Of a stretch of DNA of 64,000 nt, positions 27,155-35,134 are shown piece after piece. Each line of letters opens with the position of its first letter. Positions within the stretch are counted from its first letter, which is position 1. The position numbers and the translations under genes are program-made. The notes beneath the pieces were generated by a model, which was given only the letters and a program-made list of their open reading frames with translations, ran no database searches and had not been told where the DNA came from. Source of the DNA: Firmicutes bacterium UBA4795 (lineage in GTDB: Bacteria > Bacillota > Desulfotomaculia > Desulfotomaculales > Nap2-2B); the NCBI GenBank assembly GCA_002402825.1, contig DHGP01000028.1:62001-126000 (forward strand), in the 5' to 3' direction.

Positions 27155-27637
27155 TTACATATTTTTTAATGTTTCTTTAAGCTTACGGTACGTTACCTTT
27201 ATTCCCTCTGAAATTACCCGAGTATTATTTATGGCGGTCATAAAATTAGTGTCCCCCCGCCAGCGGGGGACAATATGGATGTGGAAATGATCAGGTACTC
27301 CAGCTCCTGCAACTTTGCCCAGGTTGGCGCCTATATTAAAACCTTCTGGTTTAAAAACTAGTTTTAATAACTGAACAAATTTTTGGGTTAATTGAATAAT
27401 TTCCATCGCTTCATCTTGTTCTAAAGCGGTCAATTCACTAACGTGTCTTTTTGGGGCCACCATTAAGTGTCCATTTGTATAAGGGTAAAGGTTTAATACT
27501 ACAAAAACTTTATTGGCCCGTAAAAGAACATAATTATCTTCATCATTATCAACTTGCAATTTAGCGCAAAAAATACAGTATGACGGAATTTCCTTAGCCA
27601 CGTATTCTGAGCGCCACGGAGCCCAAATTCTATCCAT
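27155..27637 (-). CDS. HIT family nucleotide hydrolase/phosphorylase
   Basis: 160 residues. Histidine-triad motif HFHIHIVPRWRGD (about 120-130) and a 4-Cys-like start MDRIWAPWRSEYV with FCAK, typical of the Ap4A phosphorylase-like/FHIT branch. Acts on dinucleoside polyphosphates or AMP conjugates in the cytosol. It lies 36 nt upstream of the CoA-transferase on the same strand and may be co-transcribed. Confidence 0.88.
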   Translation of the reverse strand: MDRIWAPWRSEYVAKEIPSYCIFCAKLQVDNDEDNYVLLRANKVFVVLNLYPYTNGHLMVAPKRHVSELTALEQDEAMEIIQLTQKFVQLLKLVFKPEGFNIGANLGKVAGAGVPDHFHIHIVPRWRGDTNFMTAINNTRVISEGIKVTYRKLKETLKNM

Positions 27638-27842
27638 ATTACTGTGTTTCCCTTCAAAACGTATGACTATAATTTAGTTTAATAAACTCTTAAAGTCAAG
27701 AAGTAATTTCTTTATTCAGAAAATAAAATTACTTTAAAAATTTAAAATTAAACGCAAAGATATTGCTTAAAATAATAAAAATAAATATAATAACAACACA
27801 TTAATTAGTAAATGGATAGTTAAAATAAAAAGCAAAAATATA

Positions 27843-27960
27843 GTAACTACTCAGGTTCATAGGGGCAAAGGCACGGAGGCACAAAGTTTTTTTGCCAGAC
27901 TTGCAGATCTCTATACGTTTTCATTTTCCTTTGGATCTCTGTGCCTACCTGAATAGTTAC
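27843..27960. mobile_element. 118-bp MITE-like S23 remnant
   Basis: Ends GTAACTACTCAGGT and ACCTGAATAGTTAC are near-perfect inverted repeats. An 8-bp direct repeat AAAATATA abuts both ends (27835-27842 and 27961-27968), as expected of a target-site duplication, though the flanks are AT-rich. The interior retains the first ~10 codons of the S23 gene (MKTYRDLQVWQ on the minus strand) joined to the other arm, so it is an internally deleted copy of the element at 5641-5932. It lies 18 nt after its end from the pyrE leader. Confidence 0.7.
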
Positions 27961-27986
27961 AAAATATAAGGTAAAGTTTAGGCAAA

Positions 27987-28568
27987 ATGGCTAATGAAAT
28001 TAGTAAAACTAAGCTTAATTCAAGCTCAAATTACCGAAAAACTTTATACGAACTGGTAAAAAAACGTTCTTTTAAATTTGGCAAATTTGTTCTTTCGTCC
28101 GGAAAAGAAAGTAGTTATTACTTTGATGGAAAACAGGTAACGCTCCATCCTTTGGGGGCATACGTCTTAGCAAAAGTTATTATTGAAAAAATTAAGGATA
28201 AAAATATACAGGCTGTAGGAGGTCTTACAATAGGGGCTGATCCCATCGTTGGTTCACTAGCCCCTATTTGCTACCTTGAAGGCTTAAATTTAAAATTATT
28301 TATTGTTCGTAAAGCAGCTAAGGAGCATGGGGAAAAAAGACTTATTGAAGGGCCGAAACTCCTGTCCTCCGATCGGGTAGTAATTTTAGATGATGTTCTT
28401 ACCACTGGAAGTTCAATAATCAGAGCTATTGAAGCAGTAAAAGATATAGGCTGCCCGGTAGTTAAAATTATTGTTCTGGTGGACCGGTTGGAAGGAGGAA
28501 CAGAAAAAATTGAAAATATGGGCCTTAAAGTAGATTCGATATTCACTATACGTGATTTTGGTCTTTAA
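27987..28568 (+). CDS. pyrE: Orotate phosphoribosyltransferase
   Basis: Converts orotate and PRPP to OMP in pyrimidine synthesis. 193 residues; the PRPP-binding motif is RVVILDDVLTTGSS (about 130), with FGKFVLSSGKESSYYFDGKQV near the N-terminus and RKAAKEHG as the catalytic loop. Stands alone, about 16 kb from pyrR-pyrK-pyrD. The S23-type mobile remnant sits right before its ribosome binding region (ATAAGGTAAAG), which may have altered its promoter. Confidence 0.92.
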   Translation: MANEISKTKLNSSSNYRKTLYELVKKRSFKFGKFVLSSGKESSYYFDGKQVTLHPLGAYVLAKVIIEKIKDKNIQAVGGLTIGADPIVGSLAPICYLEGLNLKLFIVRKAAKEHGEKRLIEGPKLLSSDRVVILDDVLTTGSSIIRAIEAVKDIGCPVVKIIVLVDRLEGGTEKIENMGLKVDSIFTIRDFGL

Positions 28569-28630
28569 ATGGGCTTAAGCCTGGTGGTAAAACTTACCTT
28601 AAAGCTATTGCCTGAACATTTTTAAAAAAC

Positions 28631-28718
28631 TGGTGCGGCAGGAGGGACTTGAACCCCCACGGGCGCACTGCCCACAAGAACCTGAATCTTGCGCGTCTGC
28701 CAATTCCGCCACTGCCGC
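28631..28718 (-). tRNA. tRNA-Leu (anticodon CAG)
   Basis: Minus-strand type II tRNA: acceptor GCGGCAG with CTGCCGC, TGGCGGAATTGGCAGACGC D-arm, anticodon stem CAAGA/TCTTG around TTCAGGT (anticodon CAG), a long variable arm, T-arm GGGTTCAAGTCCC, discriminator A and an encoded CCA. Confidence 0.93.
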
Positions 28719-28972
28719 ACAAATTAATATTTTTCTACATATTAAGAATTTCCCTACACATACCTTCTATTAATTTTAGCATAACTATAAATTTTTTGCA
28801 AGATAAACTAACACTTTAAAGGTAAAAAAATACCGGTTTATTCCAAGGAGATTATTTTTTACGTTATCCTTGCTTTGAGGCCGTTACTTTTTTATAATAA
28901 AAATAGTTATAGCGAAAATTTAAACTGTGATTAGTGTTACCTAAGGACAATTGCAGGAGGTGCTTGTATAGA

Positions 28973-29818
28973 GTGAATAATTTTAAAACCTGGTTGTTAA
29001 TGGGTCTTCTTACTATCTTATTGGTTTTAATAGGTAAATTAATTCTCGGGCAATCAGGGGCAATTTTGTTTTTTATCATTGCCGTGGGGCTAAACTTTTT
29101 TAGTTACTACTTTAGCGATAAAATTGCCCTTAGTATGACGCGAAGCAAGCCCCTGGCCGAACATGAAGCCCCGGAAATTTACGATATGATTCGCCATCTT
29201 TCCCAACAGGCAGGGTTACCTATGCCGCGTGTCTATCATATACCTTCCATGCAGCCAAATGCCTTTGCTACGGGACGTAATTCTGCACACGCTGTTGTAG
29301 CCGTTACTGATGGGTTAAGGCAAATCCTTAACCGGCAAGAAATAGAAGGAGTTATTGCCCACGAGCTGGCGCATATTAAAAACCGGGATATTCTAATTGG
29401 CAGTATTGCGGCTATAATAGCCGGGGCCATTACCATGATTGCTAATGTGCTGCAGTGGGGCTTAATCTTTGGCGGTGGCGATGACGATGATGGCGGCGGC
29501 ATTTTAGGTTTAATCGGGATGCTTCTAATGGTTATTTTAGCTCCGTTAGCAGCTACCTTAATCCAACTGGCTATTTCACGCGCCCGGGAATTTCAAGCCG
29601 ATGCTACGGGCAGCCGTATTGCCGGTCAGTCAGATGGTTTAGCAAACGCTTTGCTGAAATTAGAAAGGGCCGCCCACCAAGTTCCCATGGAAGTTAACCC
29701 GGCGGCTTCCCACATGTTTATTGTAAATCCCTTGTCTGGAGGGTCTTTGGTTCGTTTGTTCAGCACGCACCCGCCAATCAGTGAACGGGTACAAAAACTT
29801 CGCCAAATGAAAAAGTAA
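28973..29818 (+). CDS. htpX: Zinc metalloprotease HtpX (M48)
   Basis: Membrane-bound quality-control endopeptidase. About 281 residues; two N-terminal transmembrane helices (first NNFKTWLLMGLLTILLVLIG), the zinc site VIAHELAHIKNRD, two further helices around a GGGDDDDGGGILGL loop, and the third ligand in SRAREFQADATG. The C-terminus NPLSGGSLVRLFSTHPPISERV is characteristic. Start uncertain: GTG 28973 is 12 nt after AGGAGG, TTG 28964 only 3 nt after it. Followed by a small conserved-looking ORF. Confidence 0.92.
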   Translation: MNNFKTWLLMGLLTILLVLIGKLILGQSGAILFFIIAVGLNFFSYYFSDKIALSMTRSKPLAEHEAPEIYDMIRHLSQQAGLPMPRVYHIPSMQPNAFATGRNSAHAVVAVTDGLRQILNRQEIEGVIAHELAHIKNRDILIGSIAAIIAGAITMIANVLQWGLIFGGGDDDDGGGILGLIGMLLMVILAPLAATLIQLAISRAREFQADATGSRIAGQSDGLANALLKLERAAHQVPMEVNPAASHMFIVNPLSGGSLVRLFSTHPPISERVQKLRQMKK

Positions 29819-29835
29819 AATAAGAAAGGTAAATA

Positions 29836-30135
29836 ATGATAATGATGGAGAATTCGCATGGCTCTAAAACACTAGTAGTGAGTATTCAAGGGTGGGAATT
29901 GGAGGTACTAGACGGTCCTTACAAAGTGAATATGGATTTATTGGGAGAAATGCTTGAGTTTAGAGGGATATGGTTAACTGAACCGGAACGCGGGATAGTC
30001 AATGTTTTTTGTCATCCGGATAAGATATTTTATTTAGAAGTGACCACTGCTGAGGCTCCGGTTAAAAGGCCAGGCCGCAGAAATAAAGTTACCCCCTTAA
30101 GATGCATTGATACCCCGCCTAACAATAACCCATAA
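29836..30135 (+). CDS. Small hypothetical protein downstream of htpX
   Basis: 99 residues, family not recognised. It begins MIMMENSHGSKTLVVSIQGW, has a predicted beta-rich core (GWELEVLDGPYKVN, IVNVFCHPDKIFYLEVT) and a basic tail (RPGRRNK). AAGAAAGG ribosome site 8 nt before the ATG, 17 nt after the htpX stop, and a strong terminator directly after its stop, so it is the last gene of an htpX transcript. No transmembrane segment. Confidence 0.6.
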   Translation: MIMMENSHGSKTLVVSIQGWELEVLDGPYKVNMDLLGEMLEFRGIWLTEPERGIVNVFCHPDKIFYLEVTTAEAPVKRPGRRNKVTPLRCIDTPPNNNP

Positions 30136-30141
30136 AATAAA

Positions 30142-30186
30142 AAAAACACAAAAGGCACCTGTAAGAAGGGTGCCTTTTGTGTTTTT
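30142..30186. terminator. Strong bidirectional terminator
   Basis: Perfect 18-bp stem (AAAAACACAAAAGGCACC against GGTGCCTTTTGTGTTTTT) with a 9-nt loop, A-run on one side and T-run on the other. It ends both the rightward htpX transcript and the leftward beta-oxidation block. Confidence 0.9.
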
Positions 30187-30193
30187 AATAAAC

Positions 30194-31318
30194 TTAAATT
30201 TGCAAGATATTTTCCTTATAACCTAAACTGACCAAAATTTCCGGGTTATGTTCTCCTAATTTAGGAGCCGTTTTTATTTTTTCTGGTTTTATTTTGGCAA
30301 ATTTAACCGGAAAGGTAACCAGCGGGATATTATTACGATAATGAATAAGGTCTTTTGAGCTTATTTGGGGGTCATGGTTAAGTTCTTCAAAAGAATTTAC
30401 CGGACTGCAAGGAATATCAGCGTTTTTTAACAGGGTCATCCACTCAGCTCTATCTTTTTCTAAAAAATATTTACTTAAAATAGAATTAATTTCATTTGCG
30501 TGCGCGTTTCTCCCTGACCAGCTTTGATATTCTTTCTTTTGGGCTAAATCTTCCCGCTCTAATAAACGACATAAATTTTTCCAAAAAATATCTTCCACGC
30601 AGGCAAGGGCGAGATACTTTCCGTCTTTAGTTTGAAATGCCCCATAAGCTCCTCGGTTCATAAATTTTCCTTTTACCGGTTTGCCCCGGCTAAAATACTC
30701 TCCTAACCGCGGCCCTGCCCAGGACAAAAGACAATCGGCCATGCTTACGTCAAGGTAATCGCCCTGGCCAGATTTTTCCCTAGCCAGCAAAGAAGCGGTA
30801 ATACTTAGAGCAGCGTACATACTGGTGCATAAATCAGCAATCTGTACCCCTCCCCAAGGAGCGGGGGGCCCTTGAGGGTCCCCGCTGATACTTAAAACTC
30901 CGCTTACCCCTAAATAGTTTACGTCGTGCCCAGGTAAAGAAGCATAAGGCCCACTTTGTCCGTACCCAGAAATAGAACAATAGATTATTCTTTCGTTAAA
31001 AACTCTTACTTTTTCATATCCAAAACCTAATTTATCCGCCACCCCTGGCCTGAAACCTTCTATAAGAGCATCACTTTGCTTAATTAAGTTGGTTAGAACC
31101 TCTTTTGCTTTATCATCCTTCAAATCCAGGCATAAGCTTTTTTTATTTCTGTTTATGGATTCAAAAGCACCTGGCATAATTTCCCTTATGGGATCTCCCA
31201 GGGGTGGTCTTTCTATTTTAATTACCTCGGCCCCTAAATCAGCTAAAATCAGAGTACAAAAAGGTCCCGGTAACATATTGGCTAGCTCAATTACTTTTAT
31301 TCCGGCTAACGGTAACAT
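30194..31318 (-). CDS. CaiB/BaiF (family III) CoA-transferase
   Basis: 374 residues; IELANMLPGPFCTLILADLG at the N-terminus, ALIEGFRPGVADKLGFGY, YCSISGYGQSGPY, and the active-site Asp in LDVSMADCLLSW. Paralogous to the transferase at 25943-27118. Last gene of the leftward catabolic block, 57 nt after the acyl-CoA dehydrogenase with one palindromic repeat between. A CaiB pair plus acyl-CoA dehydrogenase is also found in bbsEFG, where it activates benzylsuccinate; the substrate here is unknown. Confidence 0.9.
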   Translation of the reverse strand: MLPLAGIKVIELANMLPGPFCTLILADLGAEVIKIERPPLGDPIREIMPGAFESINRNKKSLCLDLKDDKAKEVLTNLIKQSDALIEGFRPGVADKLGFGYEKVRVFNERIIYCSISGYGQSGPYASLPGHDVNYLGVSGVLSISGDPQGPPAPWGGVQIADLCTSMYAALSITASLLAREKSGQGDYLDVSMADCLLSWAGPRLGEYFSRGKPVKGKFMNRGAYGAFQTKDGKYLALACVEDIFWKNLCRLLEREDLAQKKEYQSWSGRNAHANEINSILSKYFLEKDRAEWMTLLKNADIPCSPVNSFEELNHDPQISSKDLIHYRNNIPLVTFPVKFAKIKPEKIKTAPKLGEHNPEILVSLGYKENILQI

Positions 31319-31342
31319 GAGTGGCCAACTCCCTTTTTTAAA

Positions 31343-31369
31343 GTAGGGGCGTTAAATTTAACGCCCTAA
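31343..31369. repeat. GTAGGGGCGTTAAATTTAACGC palindrome, copy 1
   Basis: Palindrome around TTAAATTTAA with GTAGGGGCG and CGCCCTAAC arms, in the gap between acyl-CoA dehydrogenase and CoA-transferase. Same family as 32570-32597 and 34292-34319. Confidence 0.75.
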
Positions 31370-31375
31370 CGCTAT

Positions 31376-32527
31376 TTATTTAAAGGCAGAAATACCTAAG
31401 GCATCGCGCCCAATAATTAAACGTTGTATTTCGTTAGTCCCTTCGGCTATCGTAAAATGACGAATATCACGGTAATACCGTTCAACGGGAAATTCACGTG
31501 AATATCCGTAACCCCCGTGGATTTGCATGGCTTTTTCCGCCACTCGTAAAACCTTTTCCGTGGCAAACAATTTGGCCATGGAAGCTTCTCTTTGGCAGGG
31601 CAATCCTTTATCTAAGAGATAAGCGGCTTGCAAGCCAAGTAAGCGCATGGATGAAGTTAAGGTTAGCATATCAGCAATATGGCTCTGAATAAGCTGAAAA
31701 CTACCAATTGGCCGGCCAAACTGAATGCGTTCCTTAGCGTACTTTATCGAAGCATCAACGCAGGCTTGGGCTACACCAGTACAAATAAAAGCCACCAGGG
31801 CCCGGGCAAAGTTTAACATTTTTCCGGCCAGTTTAAGACCTTGACCGACCTCACCCAGTATATTTTCTTGGGGCACTATACTATCTTCAAAAAATAATTC
31901 AGCGGTTGGGCAGCTGTGCATACCCATTTTTTCAATTGGCCTGGCTTTATAGGTTGTTTCTGTGCGGTCAACAATAAAAGCGGTAATCCCTTTGCTTCCC
32001 TTTGTTTTGTCTGTTTGGGCAAATAAAATACCCATGTCTGCTTCCATGCCGTTAGTGATAAATGTTTTGGTACCGTTTAAAACCCAACGGTTTTCTTTTA
32101 AAATGGCAGTCATTTCAATACTTGAAGTATCGGAACCAACATTTGGCTCGGTTAAAGCAAAAAAACCAACTTTATCTGCTTTTAATAAAGGTTCAATAAA
32201 TTTTTCTTTTTGTTTTTCTGTTCCTGACTCGTAAATGTGGGTTAAAACCATGTTGGAAGTACTGACCGCTGCCCGTAAAGAAGGCCACACCCGCGACAAT
32301 TCTTCAATCATTAAAAAATAGGTGATGTGATCAAGATTACCACCCCCAATTTCTTCAGGGAGAAGACCGCCAATAAAACCAAAAGGAAGCACTTTTTTAA
32401 TAACCTCTTTGGTGATGGGAATAGATTTATTTTCATATTCTTCCACTAAAGGTTGAATTTCTTTTTCCAGGAACCTTCGAACATTAGTTTTTAACATTTT
32501 TTGTTCCTCGTTTAAGTCAAAATCCAT
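31376..32527 (-). CDS. Acyl-CoA dehydrogenase
   Basis: FAD-dependent alpha,beta-dehydrogenation of an acyl-CoA. 383 residues with all three domains: N-terminal helices, the beta domain with FFALTEPNVGSDTSS and KTFITNGMEADM, and the C-terminal four-helix domain. The catalytic Glu is in FTIAEGTNEIQRL near residue 366, the position of the short-chain/BbsG-like group. Electrons would go to an electron-transfer flavoprotein not encoded here. Fourth-step partner of the thiolase, SDR and hydratase genes on the same strand. Confidence 0.92.
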   Translation of the reverse strand: MDFDLNEEQKMLKTNVRRFLEKEIQPLVEEYENKSIPITKEVIKKVLPFGFIGGLLPEEIGGGNLDHITYFLMIEELSRVWPSLRAAVSTSNMVLTHIYESGTEKQKEKFIEPLLKADKVGFFALTEPNVGSDTSSIEMTAILKENRWVLNGTKTFITNGMEADMGILFAQTDKTKGSKGITAFIVDRTETTYKARPIEKMGMHSCPTAELFFEDSIVPQENILGEVGQGLKLAGKMLNFARALVAFICTGVAQACVDASIKYAKERIQFGRPIGSFQLIQSHIADMLTLTSSMRLLGLQAAYLLDKGLPCQREASMAKLFATEKVLRVAEKAMQIHGGYGYSREFPVERYYRDIRHFTIAEGTNEIQRLIIGRDALGISAFK

Positions 32528-32569
32528 ATTTCCCCTCCTTATTAAGAAGATTCTTTAGCCTTAATTAGT

Positions 32570-32597
32570 GTTGGGACGTTAAATTTAACGTCCCTAC
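32570..32597. repeat. GTTGGGACGTTAAATTTAACGTCCC palindrome, copy 2
   Basis: Palindrome around ACGTTAAATTTAACGT between the acyl-CoA dehydrogenase and thiolase genes. Confidence 0.75.
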
Positions 32598-32607
32598 ATG
32601 GTTAAAA

Positions 32608-33768
32608 CTAGCACTTTAAAATAGTTACGGCGCTATTTGGACCTGCTCCCATAGCGTGAGCCAGACCAACTTTGGCGTCCTTAACTTGTCTTGGGCCAGC
32701 TTGCCCTCTTAGCTGTAAAACAATTTCGTATATTTGTCCGCCAGCAGTAGCTCCTAAGGGGTGTCCTCTAGACATAAGCCCACCGTCTGTGTTTACCGGA
32801 ATCTTTCCATTAAGGTCAAATACCCCTTCCCTCAGTAAGTGAGGCGCTTCTCCTGGTTTGCAAAAACCAAGCTCTTCAAGATCCCATAACTCGGCTGGAG
32901 CCATGGTATCATATGCCTGCACTACGTTAATATCCGCCGGTCCGCACCCGGCAACTTCATAGGCTTGTTTGGCCGAAAGCTCCGTTAGAGACATGGCCGG
33001 TGGATATTTAAGACTGGGGATAAGGTCGGCCGGGGGGTACCCTTCACCATAAATACCAGAGGTAAGAGTTGAAGCGGCTACTGTAATAACTTTATATTTT
33101 GATTTAAGCTTGTTTTTACTGCAAAGAATAAATGCTGCCGCTCCGTCGGCCAGCGGGCAACAGTGCAGTAAACGTAAAGGGGTGGCAACCAGGCGTGAAT
33201 TCATAACTTCTTCCAACGTAACTGGTTTTTGAAAACGGGCGTTTGGATTTAAAGCCCCATGACGGCGATTTTTTACGGTTACCATGGAAAAATCTTCTAT
33301 TGTGGCCCCCGTTTTTTTCATATATTGGACTGCAATATTGGCGTAATTGGCTGGTTGAACATTAAATCCCAATTTTAATTCCCAGGGGCGAAAAGCCGTG
33401 CTGGGTATGGGGCCGCGCGGCATTTTTTCCATCCCTACAGCAAGAACAATATCGTAAATTTCAGCGGCTACCATTTGATAAGCAAGCCTGAAGGCTGAGG
33501 CGCAACTGGAACAGGCATTTTCTACATTAACAATAGGGATGCCGGTTAATCCTATTTCTTTAATTGCCTGGTGGCCAGAACCTGTTCCCTGATATACACT
33601 GCCGCAAAAGGCAGCCTGAATGTCTTTCCATTCCATTTCCGCATTCTTTAAGGCAGCTAATATAGCCTCACTGCCAAAATCATACCACTCGGCATTTTCG
33701 TAGAAACCCCATTTGGTAATACCAACCCCACCGATCACAACTTCTCTCATCTCATTTAGTGGTCGCAT
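32608..33768 (-). CDS. SCP-x-type thiolase, paired with Zn-OB protein (copy C)
   Basis: 386 residues. Active-site Cys86 lies in VENACSSCASAF; the second half has the general-base segment VQAYDTMAPAE, where the usual His is not obvious, and GGLMSRGHPLGATAGGQ with the catalytic His. Family: thiolase/lipid-transfer-protein type, which needs a small DUF35 partner, encoded 34 nt upstream. The pair corresponds in composition to BbsB-BbsA. More divergent from copies A and B than those are from each other. Confidence 0.85.
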   Translation of the reverse strand: MRPLNEMREVVIGGVGITKWGFYENAEWYDFGSEAILAALKNAEMEWKDIQAAFCGSVYQGTGSGHQAIKEIGLTGIPIVNVENACSSCASAFRLAYQMVAAEIYDIVLAVGMEKMPRGPIPSTAFRPWELKLGFNVQPANYANIAVQYMKKTGATIEDFSMVTVKNRRHGALNPNARFQKPVTLEEVMNSRLVATPLRLLHCCPLADGAAAFILCSKNKLKSKYKVITVAASTLTSGIYGEGYPPADLIPSLKYPPAMSLTELSAKQAYEVAGCGPADINVVQAYDTMAPAELWDLEELGFCKPGEAPHLLREGVFDLNGKIPVNTDGGLMSRGHPLGATAGGQIYEIVLQLRGQAGPRQVKDAKVGLAHAMGAGPNSAVTILKC

Positions 33769-33802
33769 GGTTTAAAAGACCTCCTTTCTTATTTAATCGT
33801 AC

Positions 33803-34246
33803 TTACTCCTGCTCTTTTAACAGCTTAAATTTATAAGTTACAAATTCATTACCCTCCGCATCTTCGTAAAGTTTTTCAATAACTAGTTCTACGTCCCCGC
33901 CTATTTCTAAAGCGTTAAAGTCACCAGTAAACTGGGTTTCTACTCTTACTCCTTCCGGTAAATCTACGTAACCGTACGCATAAGGCACCGGACCGTGATA
34001 AAATCCCCCGGCTGGTGGCTGTAGGACTATGGTAAAGCTAGCAATTTTACCCTGCCGGCTTAATTTTACCTCTTCTAAGGTCATTTGTTGGCAATGAATA
34101 CAAAGTCTCTTTTCTTTTTTGGGAAAAAAGAGTTCTTCACAATTAATACATTTACTGCCAATTAATTGTGGTTTCTCGTATGGTGACGAAGGCAAGGTAT
34201 ACAACCCTTCGGTAAGGGGTATTATCATTTTTCCTTCTTTAGTCAT
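33803..34246 (-). CDS. Zn-ribbon/OB-fold (DUF35) thiolase partner, copy C
   Basis: 147 residues. N-terminal rubredoxin-like zinc ribbon (KCINCEELFFP and LCIHCQ, about 30-53) followed by an OB fold (GKIASFTIVLQPP onward). Such proteins form a complex with the adjacent thiolase and bind or position CoA substrates. Directly precedes thiolase C. Confidence 0.85.
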   Translation of the reverse strand: MTKEGKMIIPLTEGLYTLPSSPYEKPQLIGSKCINCEELFFPKKEKRLCIHCQQMTLEEVKLSRQGKIASFTIVLQPPAGGFYHGPVPYAYGYVDLPEGVRVETQFTGDFNALEIGGDVELVIEKLYEDAEGNEFVTYKFKLLKEQE

Positions 34247-34291
34247 TATTTCATCTCCACTTATATAAATTTAAATTCTTTTAACTATTCA

Positions 34292-34319
34292 GTAGGGGCA
34301 TTAAATTTAACGCTCCTAC
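34292..34319. repeat. GTAGGGGCATTAAATTTAACGC palindrome, copy 3
   Basis: Palindrome GTAGGGGCATTAAAT / TTAACGCTCCTAC placed directly after the SDR stop codon. Third copy in consecutive gaps. Confidence 0.75.
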
Positions 34320-34320
34320 T

Positions 34321-35073
34321 TTAACCAAAGCGGCCCCCGGTCACGTGCAAAACGTCTCCAGTGATGTAAGACGCTTCATCAGAAGCAAAAAACATTATGG
34401 CATTAGCCACATCTTCCGGGTATCCAATGCGGGGAAGAGGGGTTTCTTTGGCTGCTCTTTCTTTAATCATTTCATACTTAGGATGTTTTCTTAACATTTC
34501 GGTTTCGGTAAGACCCGGCGCCACCGCGTTTACATTAATAGAATATCTTCCTAGTTCTTTAGCCAAGGCTTTAGTAAGACCAATAATACCAGCTTTGGCT
34601 GAAGAATAGTTGGCCTGCCCTGGATTGCCAAGGTAGGCGCGGGAAGAAATATTTATAATTTTGCCGTAATTTTGGTTGACCATATAAGGGGATACATATT
34701 TAGAGCAAAGAAAAGCCCCTTTAAGACAAGTATCTACCACTAAATCCCAATCTTCTTCGTTCATATTTTTTAGTAGCAGGTCTTTTACTACTCCAGCATT
34801 ATTTACTAAAATATGAATTGTCCCAAAAGCATTTGTTACATTAGTAACAATTTTTTTAACCTCTTCTGTTTTAGTAATATCCCCAACTTGATAAATAGCT
34901 TGTCCCCCTTGATTATTTATTTCCTCGCAGGCGGTCCGGGCAAATTCTTCGTTAATGTCACATATAACAACCTTAGCCCCTTCTAAAGCAAACTTTTGAG
35001 CGGTAACTTTACCAATTCCTCTGCCCGCACCGGTAATTAAAACTACCCTGTCCTTAAATCGCATTTTACCCAC
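34321..35073 (-). CDS. Short-chain dehydrogenase/reductase (FabG-like)
   Basis: 250 residues. Rossmann motif VLITGAGRGIGKVT, NNAGV, catalytic Ser in INISSRAY and the YSSAK Tyr/Lys pair, with proline-glycine VAPGLTETEM after it. Probably the 3-hydroxyacyl-CoA dehydrogenase of the cycle, or one half of an SDR heterodimer with the paralogue at 38099-38857. Both have intact active sites, unlike BbsC. AAGGAG upstream. Confidence 0.9.
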   Translation of the reverse strand: MGKMRFKDRVVLITGAGRGIGKVTAQKFALEGAKVVICDINEEFARTACEEINNQGGQAIYQVGDITKTEEVKKIVTNVTNAFGTIHILVNNAGVVKDLLLKNMNEEDWDLVVDTCLKGAFLCSKYVSPYMVNQNYGKIINISSRAYLGNPGQANYSSAKAGIIGLTKALAKELGRYSINVNAVAPGLTETEMLRKHPKYEMIKERAAKETPLPRIGYPEDVANAIMFFASDEASYITGDVLHVTGGRFG

Positions 35074-35134
35074 TCCTTTCTTGTAATTATATTTTTAAAA
35101 TTTTAAAAATTAAACCTTTTTCAGTTAAAAAAAC

